DNA of 64,000 nucleotides from Paramyrothecium sp. XJ0827 (GCA_020881915.1 JAJFPB010000011.1:558001-622000); one strand, 5' to 3'; positions 1 through 12,586 are shown, counted from the first letter of the stretch. The notes: generated by a model from the letters alone, not told the origin. Numbers and translations: made by a program.

Positions 1-586
1 TGCAGCTGTGGAGTTGTGCCAAATTGGGGGCTGACATAATCCGCACGCCTACGCGTGCAGTAGTGGAGAGGCGCCTAGGCGTGTCCCTATGGGGCCCCAC
101 CTTTGGCTGGCCTGGGAAATGTACTGCGGACTAGCAGCGGACTCGCGCGGTAGCCTTTAGCCAGTCGAAATTCCCAGTCACTATACTTTTTGGCGTCGCC
201 ATCACATAGATGCTCACAACACCATGTCCGGGACATGGTTCTGACTATTTGAGTCGATCTTTCTAAACAACCTCACTACTCAATCCTTACTTTCTATTCG
301 CCATTGAAACTCCCCTATTTTAGAAATGGCGAAAACTTAGCTGCTCATTCCTCTTCCATTCGCATGAGCAGCAGCTTGGTGAGCCCATTCGGGGTCACCG
401 CAGTAATCCCGCTACTGGTCAGCAGCGGACTAGCGCAGCAACCTCCTGCTTAAATGAGCCTAGCGACTTCATCCACCATAGGGAAGGGCGATATTGTTGT
501 TCTTGTTATATTAAACACTCAATGGATACAGGACTTCCCCTTTTTCTCCCTTCCCGACTTTCACCTCCTCTCTTCTAGGTACCGAA
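1..586. other. Left-edge sequence without a recognisable gene
   Basis: No coding region of convincing length or composition is seen. One short perfect inverted repeat (9-bp arms around one base, ACCATGTCC/GGACATGGT) lies at 221-239. The stretch just upstream of 587 is C/T-rich, as often seen in fungal promoters, but nothing more specific can be claimed. Confidence 0.4.
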
Positions 587-1118
587 ATGGGCCCTCCTAA
601 GATCCCCAGAGCATGCCTACTGCATCCAAGCCGGAAAAAGCACTACGAACTCTTCACCACCGCGTATGTTGGCGCGAACTATTGCGGCCGTTGCGGCTTG
701 GCCAACCCCTTTCGGCCCCAGCATCAAGCCAGGTCCAAAACTCCGGCACTTCCGGGTCCGTACGATGAGGTGGTGGAAGTTGAGGACTCTCCTCCACGGG
801 CAGTCAGTCCGGCAAGCCAGCTACTGCGTGACAGGCAGAAGCCGGTATCCTCTGTTGGCATTGGACGTACGGCTCAACTACTCCCTAACGAAGAGTCTAC
901 TCCCGGCGCAGTGAATACACGGGCACGCATACCCCCTCCTGCGTTGTCAAGCAATCCCCAGTTCATGACCGTCGCATCGGCGGCCAGCCGGGCCATTCAG
1001 AATTCAAAGGCTAATACCAGGAAGCCAACAAGACATCGAACGGGATACCAGTGGGTACATATTAGCCTCCTGCTTGTGAGCCTGGAGACCAGATATTTCA
1101 ACGGGCTGGCAGTGGAGG
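587..1118 (+). pseudogene. N-terminal fragment of an uncharacterised protein, cut by hAT1
   Basis: An open frame starts at the ATG at 587 after a pyrimidine-rich leader and runs into the left inverted repeat of hAT1 at 1119, so the native C-terminus is missing. The predicted product is basic and Pro/Ser-rich. A small Cys pair near residues 33-36 (YCGRCG) could be half of a zinc-binding site. I do not recognise the family. A RecQ-type helicase fragment in the same orientation starts right after hAT1 (4855 onward), so both pieces may belong to one gene split by the transposon, but no target duplication links the two flanks. Alternatively it is an unrelated gene truncated by rearrangement. No function is assigned. 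Confidence 0.4.
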
Positions 1119-4100
1119 CAGAGTGCGTAATCAACCAATTCAACTCAACTGGTACCTCCTCGCAGTTGGATTGACATCCGGCCAAGTATATTTCAGTTGG
1201 ATTGACGTTGGACGAGGCTGCTCTCAGTTGGATTGCAGTTGGTTGTTTCGGACCAACGGATATCTCCGATCTTCACGTCTTAACGCCGATCCCACTCATC
1301 ACTGCCATGAGGGTAGGACAATACCCTCCTGCTCCATGACCGCATACTCTGCGCCATCCCAATAGTGTGTCGATCAATACGAGTTCGTAAAGGTGATACC
1401 ATCTTGCCCGCGCTACTGAACGACCTTTCAGTCTCTGCTGACATTGTAGGGATAGACAGCAAGTCAGAGGCCATTCGAGAGAGGTTCGGATACTCCATTT
1501 CGTGCTCTTTCCACCAAGAAAGAGGGCTGAATTGGCATTTGCCGTCGGCTGGGGTAAAAGTCTGGATATAACGTTCGTACTCGTCAAGCGCTGGGCGCCG
1601 TTGCGAAGGATATCCCGCTCTGTCATCTGGATGCGCCCTTTTGCGTTTGCCGAGCGACTGTGCCAGGAACGCGTCATATCCAGAGAGCGCCCTTCGGCTG
1701 CTCGCTGTCGACAGCATCGCTAAGCCAGGAACCACGCGAGTAGCATACTCCTCCTTCCACATCTTCTTGAGTCTTGTCGAGTAATCTTCTTCCCACTGCG
1801 TCGCATCCGCATGTCCTTCCCAGTGGTATTGCAGCGCCGGCCACCCAAAGCAAGGGTGAAGCACTACAGCACCGATATACGCAACAGGCCAGAGTTTATC
1901 GTAGTACTCGTTAAGCTTCATCCACGCAAGGTTGATATGGGTAGCAACCATATCAGCGCTGTCCTTTCCCAAGCCCTCAAGGAGGTCATGACTCTGCTTG
2001 AGCTCCTCTAAATGCGTTAAGAGATACTCAAAGGAGGGGAAATACTCCCAAAAGGAGCCGGTGGTAACATGGTTATCCTCGCTAGTCTTCGGGTTGCCTT
2101 GTAGACGAACGGAGATCTCATCAAACGGCCGCAAGACTTGAATTAAAACCTCAACCACATCCCAGTCCTCTTCTGACAGCTCGTCGTCAATTATAGAAGG
2201 CTTCGTTGACTTTCTCTTGCCCCTTCCCCACGCCCTTTCTGCCTTGTCGACAATCCGATTGAAGTATCTACGGAGAAGCAGAGCGCGGACCATCATACGG
2301 TGGCGAGAGTTCCAGCGGGTCTCGTTGTCAGCGATAGGTCTGAGCGGCACTCGCTTCTTCCTAGTCTCAGGATCGACGAGTTCAAGGACACCGCTTTTGA
2401 GATCTTCTTCTTGCCACTTCAAGAGGCACTCTAAGTGTTGTGGCGAGTTCAAGACAGCGGCGTTGAGATTGTGAAGTCGACCAATTGGGCCCCTCCTCCG
2501 CCATTGCATAAGCTTATCGGCCGGTAGAGAGTCGAAATCGTATTCGGAGTCCGGTTCGTTGCTGCCTGTATGCTCCACTGCGTCCGCCGCCTTGCCGAAT
2601 ATCAGCTGCTTGACGGCGAGGTTAATGACGTGGCCCAGACAGCGGAGACGGTGTTCGTCTGGGTCAAACTCGAATTCGTTGCCGAGAGCCACCATTGCCG
2701 TGTCGTTATTGCTGGCATTATCAAGGACCATATACCCAAGCCGGTCGCCTCCAAGATCCCACTCTGCCAAGACGTCAGCCACTTCGTTGGCTAAGCTATC
2801 GCCAGTATGGCGTCCGGATACGGCTGGAAGGGCGAGAAGCAGTTTCCGGTGCCGCCATTGTTCGTCAACAAAGAAGCAGTTGACTCCAAGCAACGAGAGC
2901 TGATTGCGAGACGTCCAGCCATCAAATGTGATGTGAATCTTGCCACGAGCAGTTTTTAGATGTTCCGTTACAGCTCCTTTCGCCCCATTGTAGATCGATC
3001 GCAGTCGAGACCGAAGAACCGCGGAAGATGATATCTTGTCTTTGTACATCGGGGTTGACAAACTCAATGAGGCGGCGGAGACGCTCACTCTTGATTAGTC
3101 GGAAAGGAAGATTATCGTGTGTTATCCAGTCGACGAGAAGCTCTTCGAATGCGCCGAGTTTGAGCCTCCCAAGAATGGTAGAAAAGATACGCTGGTCGGC
3201 TGGGGCTGCAGTCACTCCAAAGTGTTCTGTCAGAGTCTTAGTGCGGCTGGGCGGCGTCACGTCTTTCCTTCCTGGGTCCTGCAAGATTGAGTTGGAGTAA
3301 AAGAATGGAGCTGCTTATTGCTTACCTTGGTCCCATGAATATCTCGCAGGTGCTTGATAATATTGGCACTGCCGTTAGATTCGTACGAGAAGTGCGAGAC
3401 CGTCCGGCACCTCTTCCTCACGCACAGACGGCATACCCATCGAAGCTTCTTGCTGTTACCCTTGAGCCTCATACGGAACCCTTTCACCCACCACCAGGCA
3501 ACCTTTGCGCCATTAGTCCTCGGAGGCGTGCCTGCCCGAAGCTCGTCGTTGAAGAGCTCGAACGGGAACGTGGCTATCTCGCCAGGCGTAGGATTCTCAT
3601 CCAGGTTAAATATCTTCCTCGGCGGGGTCTGCGGCGTTGAACCTGACAAGAATGAGGACTGAGTAGAGAGCCTCGACGGGCAGGGAGACGAATGTAGGGT
3701 CAAGGACGTTTCAGATCCTACTTGGCCCAAGAAAATGTCCTGGGAATCGATATCCATCGTGTTGGCTGGGAAGCTAGACTGCTGGAGTCTGTCAGCGAAG
3801 GAATAGATGGCTTCCTTCAGCGGCGACGTACTGCAACATTTGACGACCAGAGGCCAACGTCCTTTGCCTCCATTTTATCGGGCACGACAGCGCAGCCTTT
3901 CCAGGCCGTCTGCAGGGACAATTAACGCGTTGAGAAACCGCCACGCGATCCGACGCGCCGTGTGCAAATCGCGAAGCTCTGATGTGGTGCTAAGGCATGT
4001 TAGCAGGCACAGCCACGGCACTATATAATCTACGGTACCGGATGTATCTTGCAACATGAGAGATAGTAAAGAGTATGTTATCTCAGCGGCGAAGCCTAAG

Positions 4101-4854
4101 CTGTGGAGTTAAGAGATACCAGCCCCACCATAATAAATAGGCGGCCTGTACGGTAGCTCTTATCTAACATTCATACAGTTAAAGTATACTCACTGAATTT
4201 CTTTTGCTGAAAGCTTTCTTCTGGTATCAATTCTATCATGGTTAGAGATATGTTTCCAAGGTATCGTTTCGTAGTCCAGAATGCCGTGTGCATGACAGTG
4301 AACATCGACCACTGTGACTGATGAATGTGGGGTGACAGGCCGCTGTACCTACACACAAGTCAAAATGTTTCACTGGACGCATGTACTAGCGACTTATAGA
4401 TCCCCACAGGCCTTCACGCGGAGGCTTAACTTCCAAGGCCCCACCGTTCAGCCTTCCGTGGAGAAGCTGAATGATAAGCTCAAGAATGAATTATAATCAG
4501 ACGCCAGGCTGGCGCGAGAAGAGCGCGACGCTGGCGCAGGTGGGAGAGGCGAGAAAGGGTTTGTTTCGTTTGGCTCAAGATGATGCCCCTCAGCGGCCGA
4601 TCATTGGCCAGCGGGCCGTACGAAAAGCCAAACTGGGAAGTTGAAGGTGGGGTCAAAGTTACGGCGCCCGGGCCTCACATGACCCTCGGACACTGGGAAC
4701 GAGTTGGAACCGGTTGGATCCAAACCCAATCAACTGGACTTCTGAATTGGTTGGTTTCCAAGCACGGGGAGCGAGATCTCAGTTGAGTTGGACCCACAGT
4801 TGGAGGATCCAACGGCTCCAACGATTGGAAGTAGTTGGTTGATTACGCACTCTG
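1119..4854 (-). mobile_element. hAT element 1 (3.7 kb, perfect 20-bp TIRs)
   Basis: The ends are a perfect 20-bp inverted repeat, CAGAGTGCGTAATCAACCAA at 1119-1138 and its complement at 4835-4854. The hAT-typical CAG start and an internal hAT transposase on the minus strand support the family. The subterminal zone at 1140-1260 has repeated CAGTTGGATTG-type motifs, and related CAACTG/TTGGAT motifs lie near 4690-4830; these are candidate transposase-binding repeats. The 8-bp flanks (AGTGGAGG on the left, GGATCGAC on the right) do not match, so the target duplication expected for hAT insertion is absent. The segment 3758-4830 between the transposase start and the right end has no convincing gene. 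Confidence 0.85.
1280..3757 (-). pseudogene. hAT1 transposase (BED finger, RNase H-like, C-terminal dimerisation domain), one frameshift
   Basis: DDE-type transposase of the hAT superfamily, which cuts and pastes the element. Exon 1 (3757-3326, 144 codons) encodes a BED-type zinc finger: CRLC near residues 113-116 followed by HLRDIH. A GT-AG intron fits at 3325-3279 (gtaagc...ttgcag), phase 0. The next exon holds the catalytic core (FDGWTS, LDNASNN, RCLGHVINL, ETRWNS) and ends with the hAT dimerisation block (SAETERSFSSAG) and a stop at 1280. A frameshift near 3050 separates the N-terminal exon-2 reading frame from the core. Otherwise the coding sequence looks full length (about 800 residues). 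It may be a recently inactivated copy, or the shift may be a consensus error. Confidence 0.85.
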
Positions 4855-6198
4855 GGATCGACGACGCTGGCGATGAACACGATACTGCACCGTGCGTACC
4901 GCGCGTCCGAAAGTTGGCGTGGCTTGTTCGATTTCGATGACTTGCTGGCCGAGGAGAGGGCCAGGTACGACAGGAAGCGACGACGAGTGGGTATGGAGAC
5001 AAGTATGAAGGAGGAGCCCGGCCCTTTGAACGCCTACCAGAAAGCTAGATTCTGGGTGAGGCCAACGCAGAACGAACGAGGACTGGAGGCCGTAGCCCGG
5101 AAGCTGTACAACGACCCGACGATGCAGCTTCGACGTCCGGGCCAGAGGGACGCCCTTTTGGCAACGATGGGTCCGGGCGCGGCGGAGCAGGTCATCGCCG
5201 TGCTCGCTACCGGATCGGGCAAAAGTCTCATCTTTATGGTAGCGGCATCACTCGAAGGCGCGGGGACGACGATCGTGATTGTGCCAACCGTGGCGTTGCG
5301 CGGAAACCTGATCACGCGGCTCGGCAGGGTTGGCATAAAGACGATTATATGGGAGCCCGGCGATACGCGGTCGGCGCCGCTGGTGCTTGTGTCGGCGGAA
5401 GCCGCTTGTTCGACAAGCTTCTTGGACTATGCGCACAAGCAAGTTATGAAACAGAAGCTCGACTGCATCGTCATCGATGAAAGCCACCTGGCATTAACAG
5501 CCACATTCCGGAGGAGCATGCGTGAACTCGGCTCGTTCGTGCGGCAAATTCGTACACAAACCGTGTGGTTGACGGCAACCCTGCCACCTGACCTCGAGCC
5601 GGCGTTCATAGAGCGGAACATGCTGGTTCGGCCGCGGATAATCAGGAGTCTACCAATCGACCGAACATACGCTATATCACACGTCGCTATACTGGACCAG
5701 GGGTTATGTGAGCGGACGACGGAGCTAGTGCGGCCCTACGAAGCCATTATACTGGCTGCTGGTGAGGGCTCCGATGAAACCCTTCCAGGCGGGCGGAAAG
5801 CCAGAATCATCGTCTATTGCCAGACAATTGGGCTGATGAAGGAGCTTGCGGCTGCATTGGGCTGCGAGATGTACACTGGGGACCAGGATAGCATGGATGA
5901 GGAGGAGAGAGACTCGGCCATGAAACGGTGGCTCGGACCGACTGGCTCACCCACCATTATAGCAACCTCAGCCCTGGGCGTCGGCTTCGATTATCCTTAT
6001 GTGCGATGGGTGATCCATGCTGGCCCTCCGAGGCGTATGACGGATTTTTCCCAGGAATCTGGTCGGGCTGGCCGAGACGTGGTCAGCGCTTGCCGTAGTA
6101 TGCCTCCCTGTTATGTGGTTTGGCATCGGGCTGAGTTTGCATTGAGCCCGGGCTCTGGCGTGGTGATGTGGAGTAGTCGTAGTATCCAACGGCACTAG
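4855..6198 (+). pseudogene. RecQ-type helicase, C-terminally truncated (subtelomeric-helicase-like)
   Basis: The superfamily 2 helicase core is readable in one frame from the ATG at 4873. It has motif I ATGSGKS (near residue 115), motif II IDESH, motif III TATLP, an ATSALGVGFDYP block and motif VI QESGRAGRD. This layout matches RecQ-like helicases that are multicopy and telomere-linked in several Sordariomycetes. Right after motif VI (about 6085) the family-like sequence stops and a non-homologous tail runs to 6198, so the RecQ C-terminal region is missing, by frameshift or rearrangement. The 5' end abuts the hAT1 inverted repeat, so the true N-terminus may be lost and the ATG at 4873 is uncertain. 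It probably acts, or acted, as a DNA unwinding enzyme in the nucleus. Confidence 0.75.
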
Positions 6199-6299
6199 TA
6201 GCTGCCAACCTACCGCTCAACTGCGCATAAAACAAGAATTCTAGTACATGGGGACACCGAACTAGACTCGTCTATTGAATCCATGTAAAACGCCACGAT
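6199..6299. other. Junction between the RecQ and PIF1 helicase remnants
   Basis: A short AT-richer stretch between two convergent helicase pseudogenes. No terminal repeats or target duplications are visible, so how the two came together is unresolved. Confidence 0.3.
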
Positions 6300-8342
6300 T
6301 TATGATTTGCTACCCAGTATCTCGAAGAGAAAATTCTGTACTTCAAGATTCCTGTGTCCCGCACTTAGTCCACTCGGATGGCCCTCAACCTTCAAACCCT
6401 TCAGGTGTCTAGCTCTTGACAGAGCTACATAAACCTGACCTGCCTCAAAAACCTTTGAAAGATTTACGATGACACGGTCTAGGGTCATACCTTGACTTTT
6501 GTGGATGGTCATAGCCCAGCCTGGGATCAGAGGAATCTGCGTTCGGTGCAGTAATGAGTATGGTTCCGAGTCGCCAATGGTGTTGATAATACAGACGGGG
6601 CTGATAGTCATCTTTGAGCCGTTGCAAAACGACACCTGCGGCCATCTCATACCAGTTTCAGTTGCTCTTTTCTGCGGCTGCCTCGCACCGTGTGTAACCA
6701 TTTCCTGTTGTCGTCTGCTCGTCTGTGACGCCATGTACTCATCAATTTGTCTTTCTACAAGTTCTGGGTATTCATCGCCAATGGTGGGATACAACGGCAA
6801 GCTTTTGCCTTCATGTTCCGTCTTCAAAGGACGAATATGTTCCATTTCTTTGAAGCCAGAGATGATGCCTTGGCTTCCATTCACAAGGCCTCCCTTTATA
6901 TTGAGATTAACCAACAGAATGACCGGCATACCAGCGCATAGTCTTAGGATTGGTTCCAGCCGGTGTTGTTTGCATGCAATCAGTGTTGGAAGAACTGAGT
7001 CCCCGTGACTTAAGGACCAATATTAAAGTTCAAGTCCTACGATTAAGGTTCAAAGTCCTAGATGGGTTCACTCAGATATATAATGGTTCGAAGGCATCTC
7101 ATTGAGATCAGAACAACTTAACCAAGAATAATTACAATCATCATAGCATCAATTACATTTTATCCAAGTGCATTCAGCACCACTGCGTAATCTGAACAAC
7201 AATCAGCGTGCCGTCGGCTTGGCGTGTCAGAAATTCCTGGGGTGGTAGATCCTCTCCGCCCGTGGGATAGTGCTCAAAGCCGTCTACTGCGTGATACAAA
7301 TAGATGGGCGTTTTCATTTTGTTGAAATTGTTCAAGTTCACCTCTGAAACCTCCCGCTTCGTACAAAGAAGTCTTGTGGCATTGCGCACCTCACAGTCGT
7401 GGTGCATTAGCATGTCTATTTCGTCTGTCGAGAAGGGGATACCACGCCGACACTTCTGTAGAAGCTTAATGAAGCCGTGGTCATTTTGTCGATGGATCTC
7501 TTTCAGTTCCACGTGAACGAAGTTTGCTTCCTTCCATGCTCCGCTATGGAAAGCCCATTTCGATGTCTCGCTGAACGGACCATGCCCATTTGCGCAGTTG
7601 AACTTGGCACCATCATCAGCGGCCATTGTTTTTCCACATTCCATACAAAACTCGAAAGGTTTGACTGGAGGTAATTGGCAAAAATCGCCGGCCACGATAA
7701 GCTGGACTCCCCGAAAGCAGGAGCGTCCGTAGCCACACGATTATTTTCTTTGTCCCAGCATCGGACTTCCTTCATGCACCCGTTGATGCGTTCGAGGTGA
7801 TGATTCTCCACCATGCTAATCTCATCAATGATGAGCACGTCTGTTTTCTTCAAGCGCTCTGCGATACTTTGACGCCAACCCATCTTCTTTAATTTCTCAA
7901 GGCTGAGTTTATGATAGTCGGGTTTCCAACCCATGTAAGACCATGTTGTCATGCCATTAACTTGAAGTGCTGCCTTCCCAGTAGGAGCAACAACGTACAC
8001 ATGTGCGCCTCTCCTACGCAGGTTGTCAACTGCAGCTCTCATGACCGTTGACTTGCCGCATCCTGCCGAGCCTGTGTAAAAAACATTGCAGCCAGTCATG
8101 ATCAGATTAACGAGGTCTTGTTGCTCCTTGCACAAGACAAGCTCAGTCGCTGAGTGGATTTCGCTACCAGGTAGAGGTTCTCCTGGAGATGGATCTGTTT
8201 CTTTATTGGTGCGACATGATGATATTCTGATGGCGTCCAAAAAGCAAGGTAAGCCAGGACTACTTGGATCTGGTGTGGAGCCATCGGGGCCATCAGTGCG
8301 AGAGTCTTGAGGCAAATCCTGCATGTTAGGAATTCGCTTCAC
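6300..8342 (-). pseudogene. PIF1-like DNA helicase, frameshifted
   Basis: Superfamily 1B helicase of the PIF1/RRM3 type, a 5'-3' DNA unwinding enzyme. From the ATG at 8342: Walker A GSAGCGKST, APTGKAA, and Walker B LIIDEISMV. One base appears to be missing in a G run near 7713, after which GDFCQLPPV and a CMEC...C motif follow in the next frame down to about 7174. The C-terminal core (LRLCAGMPVILLVN, NGSQGII, HKSQGMTLDRVIVNL, VYVALSRARHLKG) is readable from about 7010 to 6300. An AT-rich stretch of about 160 bp with stops, 7010-7174, separates the two parts and could be an intron or an insertion. No Rep/HUH nuclease is seen, so I do not call it a Helitron. hAT2 inserted about 80 bp upstream of its start. 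Confidence 0.75.
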
Positions 8343-8423
8343 AGCGGATTCACCCAGAGTCTCAGCTTAGGGACCTAGGGGTCGTTTGTGTATCAAAGAC
8401 TGTTTGCTGGGACATGAAAGCGG

Positions 8424-8431
8424 GCTTGATG
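8424..8431. repeat. Left 8-bp target-site duplication of hAT2
   Basis: GCTTGATG lies directly before the CAGG end at 8432 and is repeated exactly at 13727-13734 after the other end. Eight-bp duplications are diagnostic of hAT insertion. Confidence 0.95.
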
Positions 8432-8444
8432 CAGGCGTGGACAT

Positions 8445-8750
8445 CTTACGAATCTATCGAATCGAACGCCAAGCCTTGGCGTTCGAATCGAATGTGACCC
8501 CGTAGATTCGATTCGAATCGGACGCATCTCCCACAGATTCGTATCGAATCGAACGTGCCACAATTCTTGTCCTGTAGATTCGACTCGAATCGAAAACATC
8601 TCCCGCAGATTCGTATCGAATCGAACGCGCCACAATTCTTGTGCCGTAGATTCGACTCGAATCGAACATGTCTTCCGTAGATTCGATATCTATCGAATGC
8701 CAAGATTCGATCGAATTCGATTCGAACTCGATCGAACGTAGAACTAATCC
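8445..8750. repeat. Left subterminal TCGAAT-type repeat array of hAT2
   Basis: Many copies of ATTCGA/TCGAAT occur in both orientations within 300 bp, with a longer unit (GTAGATTCGACTCGAATCG and variants) recurring at roughly 70-80 bp. Long frames through it encode arginine/serine/isoleucine repeats and are artefacts of the repeats. Position just inside the TIR suggests transposase-binding subterminal repeats. Confidence 0.8.
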
Positions 8751-8937
8751 CGGCGGAGACCGAAACACCAATAGGACCTAGAACCAAATGGACCGTTGTC
8801 ATCATCACCAGGCCGTCATGCCGTCATATCCCGACAGAAGAGTGGTGAGAGGTGCAGAGCGGGTTTAGAAGGTATCACGGCTTCGGATAAGACATCGCAG
8901 AACATCGTCAATTGTGCAAAGGCAAGTACTAGGCAGA

Positions 8938-11651
8938 TTAAATGTCACTCGTCCCCTTCAGCGACGCAAGTGCGTCAACCCATTGATCATCACTGAAGCT
9001 AACCAGCGGCAGTGAAGGCGCGTAGATCCCAGTTTTACTCCACGATCGAATGCACTGAGCCATCGCCACTATCTCCCTCCTCAGCCGGCTTCTCAACGGT
9101 GCCGTCATACGTCCTGCACTGCTAAATGTCCTCTCGCTCTCCGCAGACGACGATGGGATGGTGAGCATATCAACCGCCATCAGAGACAGTCGCGGGTACC
9201 GATTCCTGTTGATTTTCCACCAGTCAATCGGCCTGCTTCTGTAGTGGTGACTGCTGACAACATCCTCAGCACAGTACCGAGCATATTCGTCATCAGCAGT
9301 CGCTCCCGCTGTTGTGTGTTTCGTCTTTCGGGTGCTCTTGCGGGCACTGGACGCTGCCAAGGACGAACCCTGGGCGCATGGCGACCCAGCTACACTCCTG
9401 GCAAGTCTCCGCTCAATGTAATCCATTGAGGCCTCGTCAGATGTAGCAAAGACTTCGTAGTCAACGTCGCGTTCCCTGTAACTCTCCCAGATCTCCAAGA
9501 GCTTGGATTCGTACTCTAATCGCCAACCCTTGGCCTTACGGGAAGGTACTCGAGACCACAGTTGATCGAGAAGGCGCCACTTCTTCGCCGGGTTGAAGAC
9601 AACAGCGCCGACATAAGCTGCGCTAGTCAGACGGTTGTAGTATTTGTGCAGCTTCTTCCATCCGAGCTTGATAAAGACCTGGAGCAATCTACGGGTTCTG
9701 CTATCGAGCCCGTCGTAGATGGCGACTTCGACGTCCTTCTTCTCCTTGCTCACTGGATCCTCAACTTCTTCAAAGATTGTGCCTTCGATAGCTCCTTCGA
9801 GGTGGTCAAGTAGGATCTCGAAGACAGGGAAGTATTCATCGAAACTACCACAAGTCGACCTCGCGTCGGGAATACCGTCGCCCTGAAGTTGCTTGGTGGC
9901 GATTTCAAAAGGCTTCAGAAGCTTGACAAGCACCTCGATAACCTTCCAGTCGTACGCACTTAAGCGGTATTGCAGAACTGCCGGTTTCGGTTTGTCACAA
10001 AGACCCTCAGTTTCCCAACGGTTCTGAACGTCATTGAAGAATGTATTGAGAGCCGGGCGGAGACGAAGGGCCCTCTCCATCATCCGCATGTCCGAGTTCC
10101 ATCTGGTGGCATTGTTGAAGACCCAGTGAAGTGTTGATTCATGGCCGGATTCCTTGCGCTGAGACTGAAGAAACTGCTCGTACAGCTGTGTAGTCGCTCG
10201 CAGCTGAATCCCGATGTTGTGAAGCATTCCTGCGGCGCCGTTCTGGCTGTACTCCCTGAAAGTGGCTCCATTGATCTCCTCCGGGGCTGGGTGGGATGAT
10301 AAGAAGTCCTCTTCTGGGATACCAACGGCAGTGCTCGCTTCAAAGTCTTCATCCGTGCCGTCTTCCATCTCTACATCCAGGGCCTCGTCGATAGCTTGAT
10401 CAACTAGCTCCTCATCGTCATCTTGATCGTCACCATCGGCAGCGATGATTGCCGCGAAGTTCTCTCGCTTCGAACCGTATAGCATTGCCCGCACGCAAAG
10501 GTTGAAGATATGCGCAGCGCAGCGGATCCGTCGCTCTTCAGCTGAGAAGCCGTGTTCAAAGGCAAGATCGTCCATGCAGGTGTCATTGTTGGCAGCATTG
10601 TCCAGCGTGAAGTAGCCAACCTTGTCCGGGTCGTTGATTTGCCAGAATGCGAGCGTATCAGCGACCTCATCGGCAAGTGAAGCACCGTTGTGTCTACCCG
10701 AGAGAGGTCGCAGCCCAAGGAGGATTCGGTGTTGGACAAAGTGGTTATCAATGAATTGAGCGTTGATCCCAAGAAACGAAGTGTACGACTTGGATGTCCA
10801 ACCGTCGAAGGAGAAATGAATCTGGGATCGAGCGCTGCGCAATACTTCGGTTACCGGCCCAACGGCACCCCTATACTCGGATTCGAGCATGCGAAGCAGC
10901 GTCTTCGCAGAGGGAATGTGGGTCACATCAAGGAGGGATTGCCGTAGAGAAGGATCCGCTGGAACCGCTCGGTATTGACAATGTTGAACGGCAGGTTATG
11001 GTAGGTAATCCAGTCGAGGAGGAGTACTCGGAGGCCTTTGCTGCTGAATCTTCCACGCAGCTTGCTGAGAAGAAACTGGTCGTGGGGATTATTGAAGTCG
11101 GCATCGATGAAGTCGGTGATGGTCCTGTCATCTCGAAATGAGCCCCCACGGGGCTGACAACTTTGTTCGGGGCCTGCCAAATCAGCACGTTATCAAACCG
11201 TAGAGGAGAGGCACACACTTACAAGAATCCCGTGGGCTTTGAGTAGGTGTTTCCTGATGGCGACTCCTGTCGAGCAGACGAAACAGAAGTCTGACTTCTT
11301 CTTAAAACCTCGGGCAAAGCAGTCAGCGCAGATCCACTTCAGCTTATTTCCCTGCCGCGACGTGGAACGGTCCTTAACGCGATACCCATATTGTTGCCAC
11401 CATGCTCTCGTGTCTTGGCCGCCAGTATAACGCTCGAATCCGGGCCATTTGGCCCACTCTTGGCGGCCCCAGAGTGTCCAATCGACCTGAATAAAATCGG
11501 CGGCAGTCCCGCGAGGACGGGGCAATGGCGTCGTTGGTAATGAGGTTCCTGGAGACGGGGCGGCTGGCGAAGAAGAGAATTCATCGCGCTCCATCACGCC
11601 TGGTTGATTCCAGGACGAAGGGCTCAAAGAGAATGGTTCGGAGGACATCAT
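8938..11651 (-). pseudogene. hAT2 transposase (BED finger plus hAT core), one frameshift
   Basis: hAT-superfamily transposase. Exon 1 (11651-11223, 143 codons) carries a BED-type zinc finger (CADC about residue 108, then HLLKAH). A GT-AG intron fits at 11222-11154 (gtaagt...tgtcag), phase 0. Exon 2 continues with the N-terminal helical region to about 10,928, where one base seems to be missing. The core follows in the next frame to the stop at 8938: FSFDGWTSK, LDNAANND, RCAAHIFNL, ATRWNSDM and the C-terminal dimerisation block SSSAESERTFSSAGRM. An acidic stretch (DDQDDDEE and similar) lies between the first and second catalytic blocks. With one base restored it would be about 825 residues, so this may be an active or very recently active copy. 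Confidence 0.85.
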
Positions 11652-12538
11652 GATGCGGTTAGTTTAGCTAGTCGGACAGAGGGTCGCGTGGGTCGAGGTT
11701 GTTGGAAGCCATTGAGACTGCACTGAGGCTCAACTTAAATCCATCCATCCATCACTGACAAGACAGGCATTGAGGCCAATAACACGCGTATATCACGCCC
11801 ATTTTGTCGTCAACGCGAAATTCGCGACATCTCCACTGCCGTTAAACATGCAAAATCTTGTGCGATGAATGAAGCATTCGCGAGCAGCGCGAACGACGAC
11901 CTGGCGCGCCCAAGGCGAGGGAGTCGCGCGTGAAGCCGCCATTGTATGTAAGAAAAGCCAAACTTTGTTCCGACCATTGGTGTACGGAGATTCTCCCAAG
12001 TGCCGCTCCACCAAGCTCTCAGTACTTGGCAACCAGCCAAATCGGGGTCTCGTTGATTAGGTCCACAGACGGTGGGGTAAGATTCCATATATTCCCTGTT
12101 CCACTCGCGTCAGAGGCTCCTATTGGCTCATGCCAAAGCACAGACGCATCACTACGGGCCAACCTTGAAAAAAGCCATCCCGTACCTCAGCCGAGTCCCC
12201 ATACCCGGCTTTGCATTTGTGCTCATTCCAATCTGGCGTCAACTCAGAATGGATTCTTGAGTTTTTGTAAACGGTTCACGTGAGGGGGCGGAACGGTGGG
12301 GACTTGAGTTGAGGCTCTAAGTGGATGCACCTGTGAAGTCGCTGGTACATCGGTTCACAGGCAAAGCTGGCTTTAGGTGCAGGTCCCCGAGACAACCAAA
12401 AAGTTAAAGAGAGGGGGCAGGAAGATCATGAATCCCATACTCGCCAATGCGTGAAAACTTCGAGCCGGACATATTCATCCGATCATGCCGAAGCTAGCAT
12501 CAGTAAAAACTTTTTTTAGTAGAGAGAAATACGGAGAT

Positions 12539-12586
<48 letters not shown>

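Noticed and set aside
6300..8342. Helitron
   Set aside because: The PIF1-type helicase is present, but no Rep/HUH domain, CTRR 3' end with hairpin or AT insertion context could be recognised around it.
8454..8808. Overlapping long frames encoding Arg/Ser/Ile/Phe repeats (and the equivalents at 13,409-13,732 and 42,344-42,667)
   Set aside because: They are translations of the TCGAAT subterminal arrays in all frames; there is no protein-like composition or start context.
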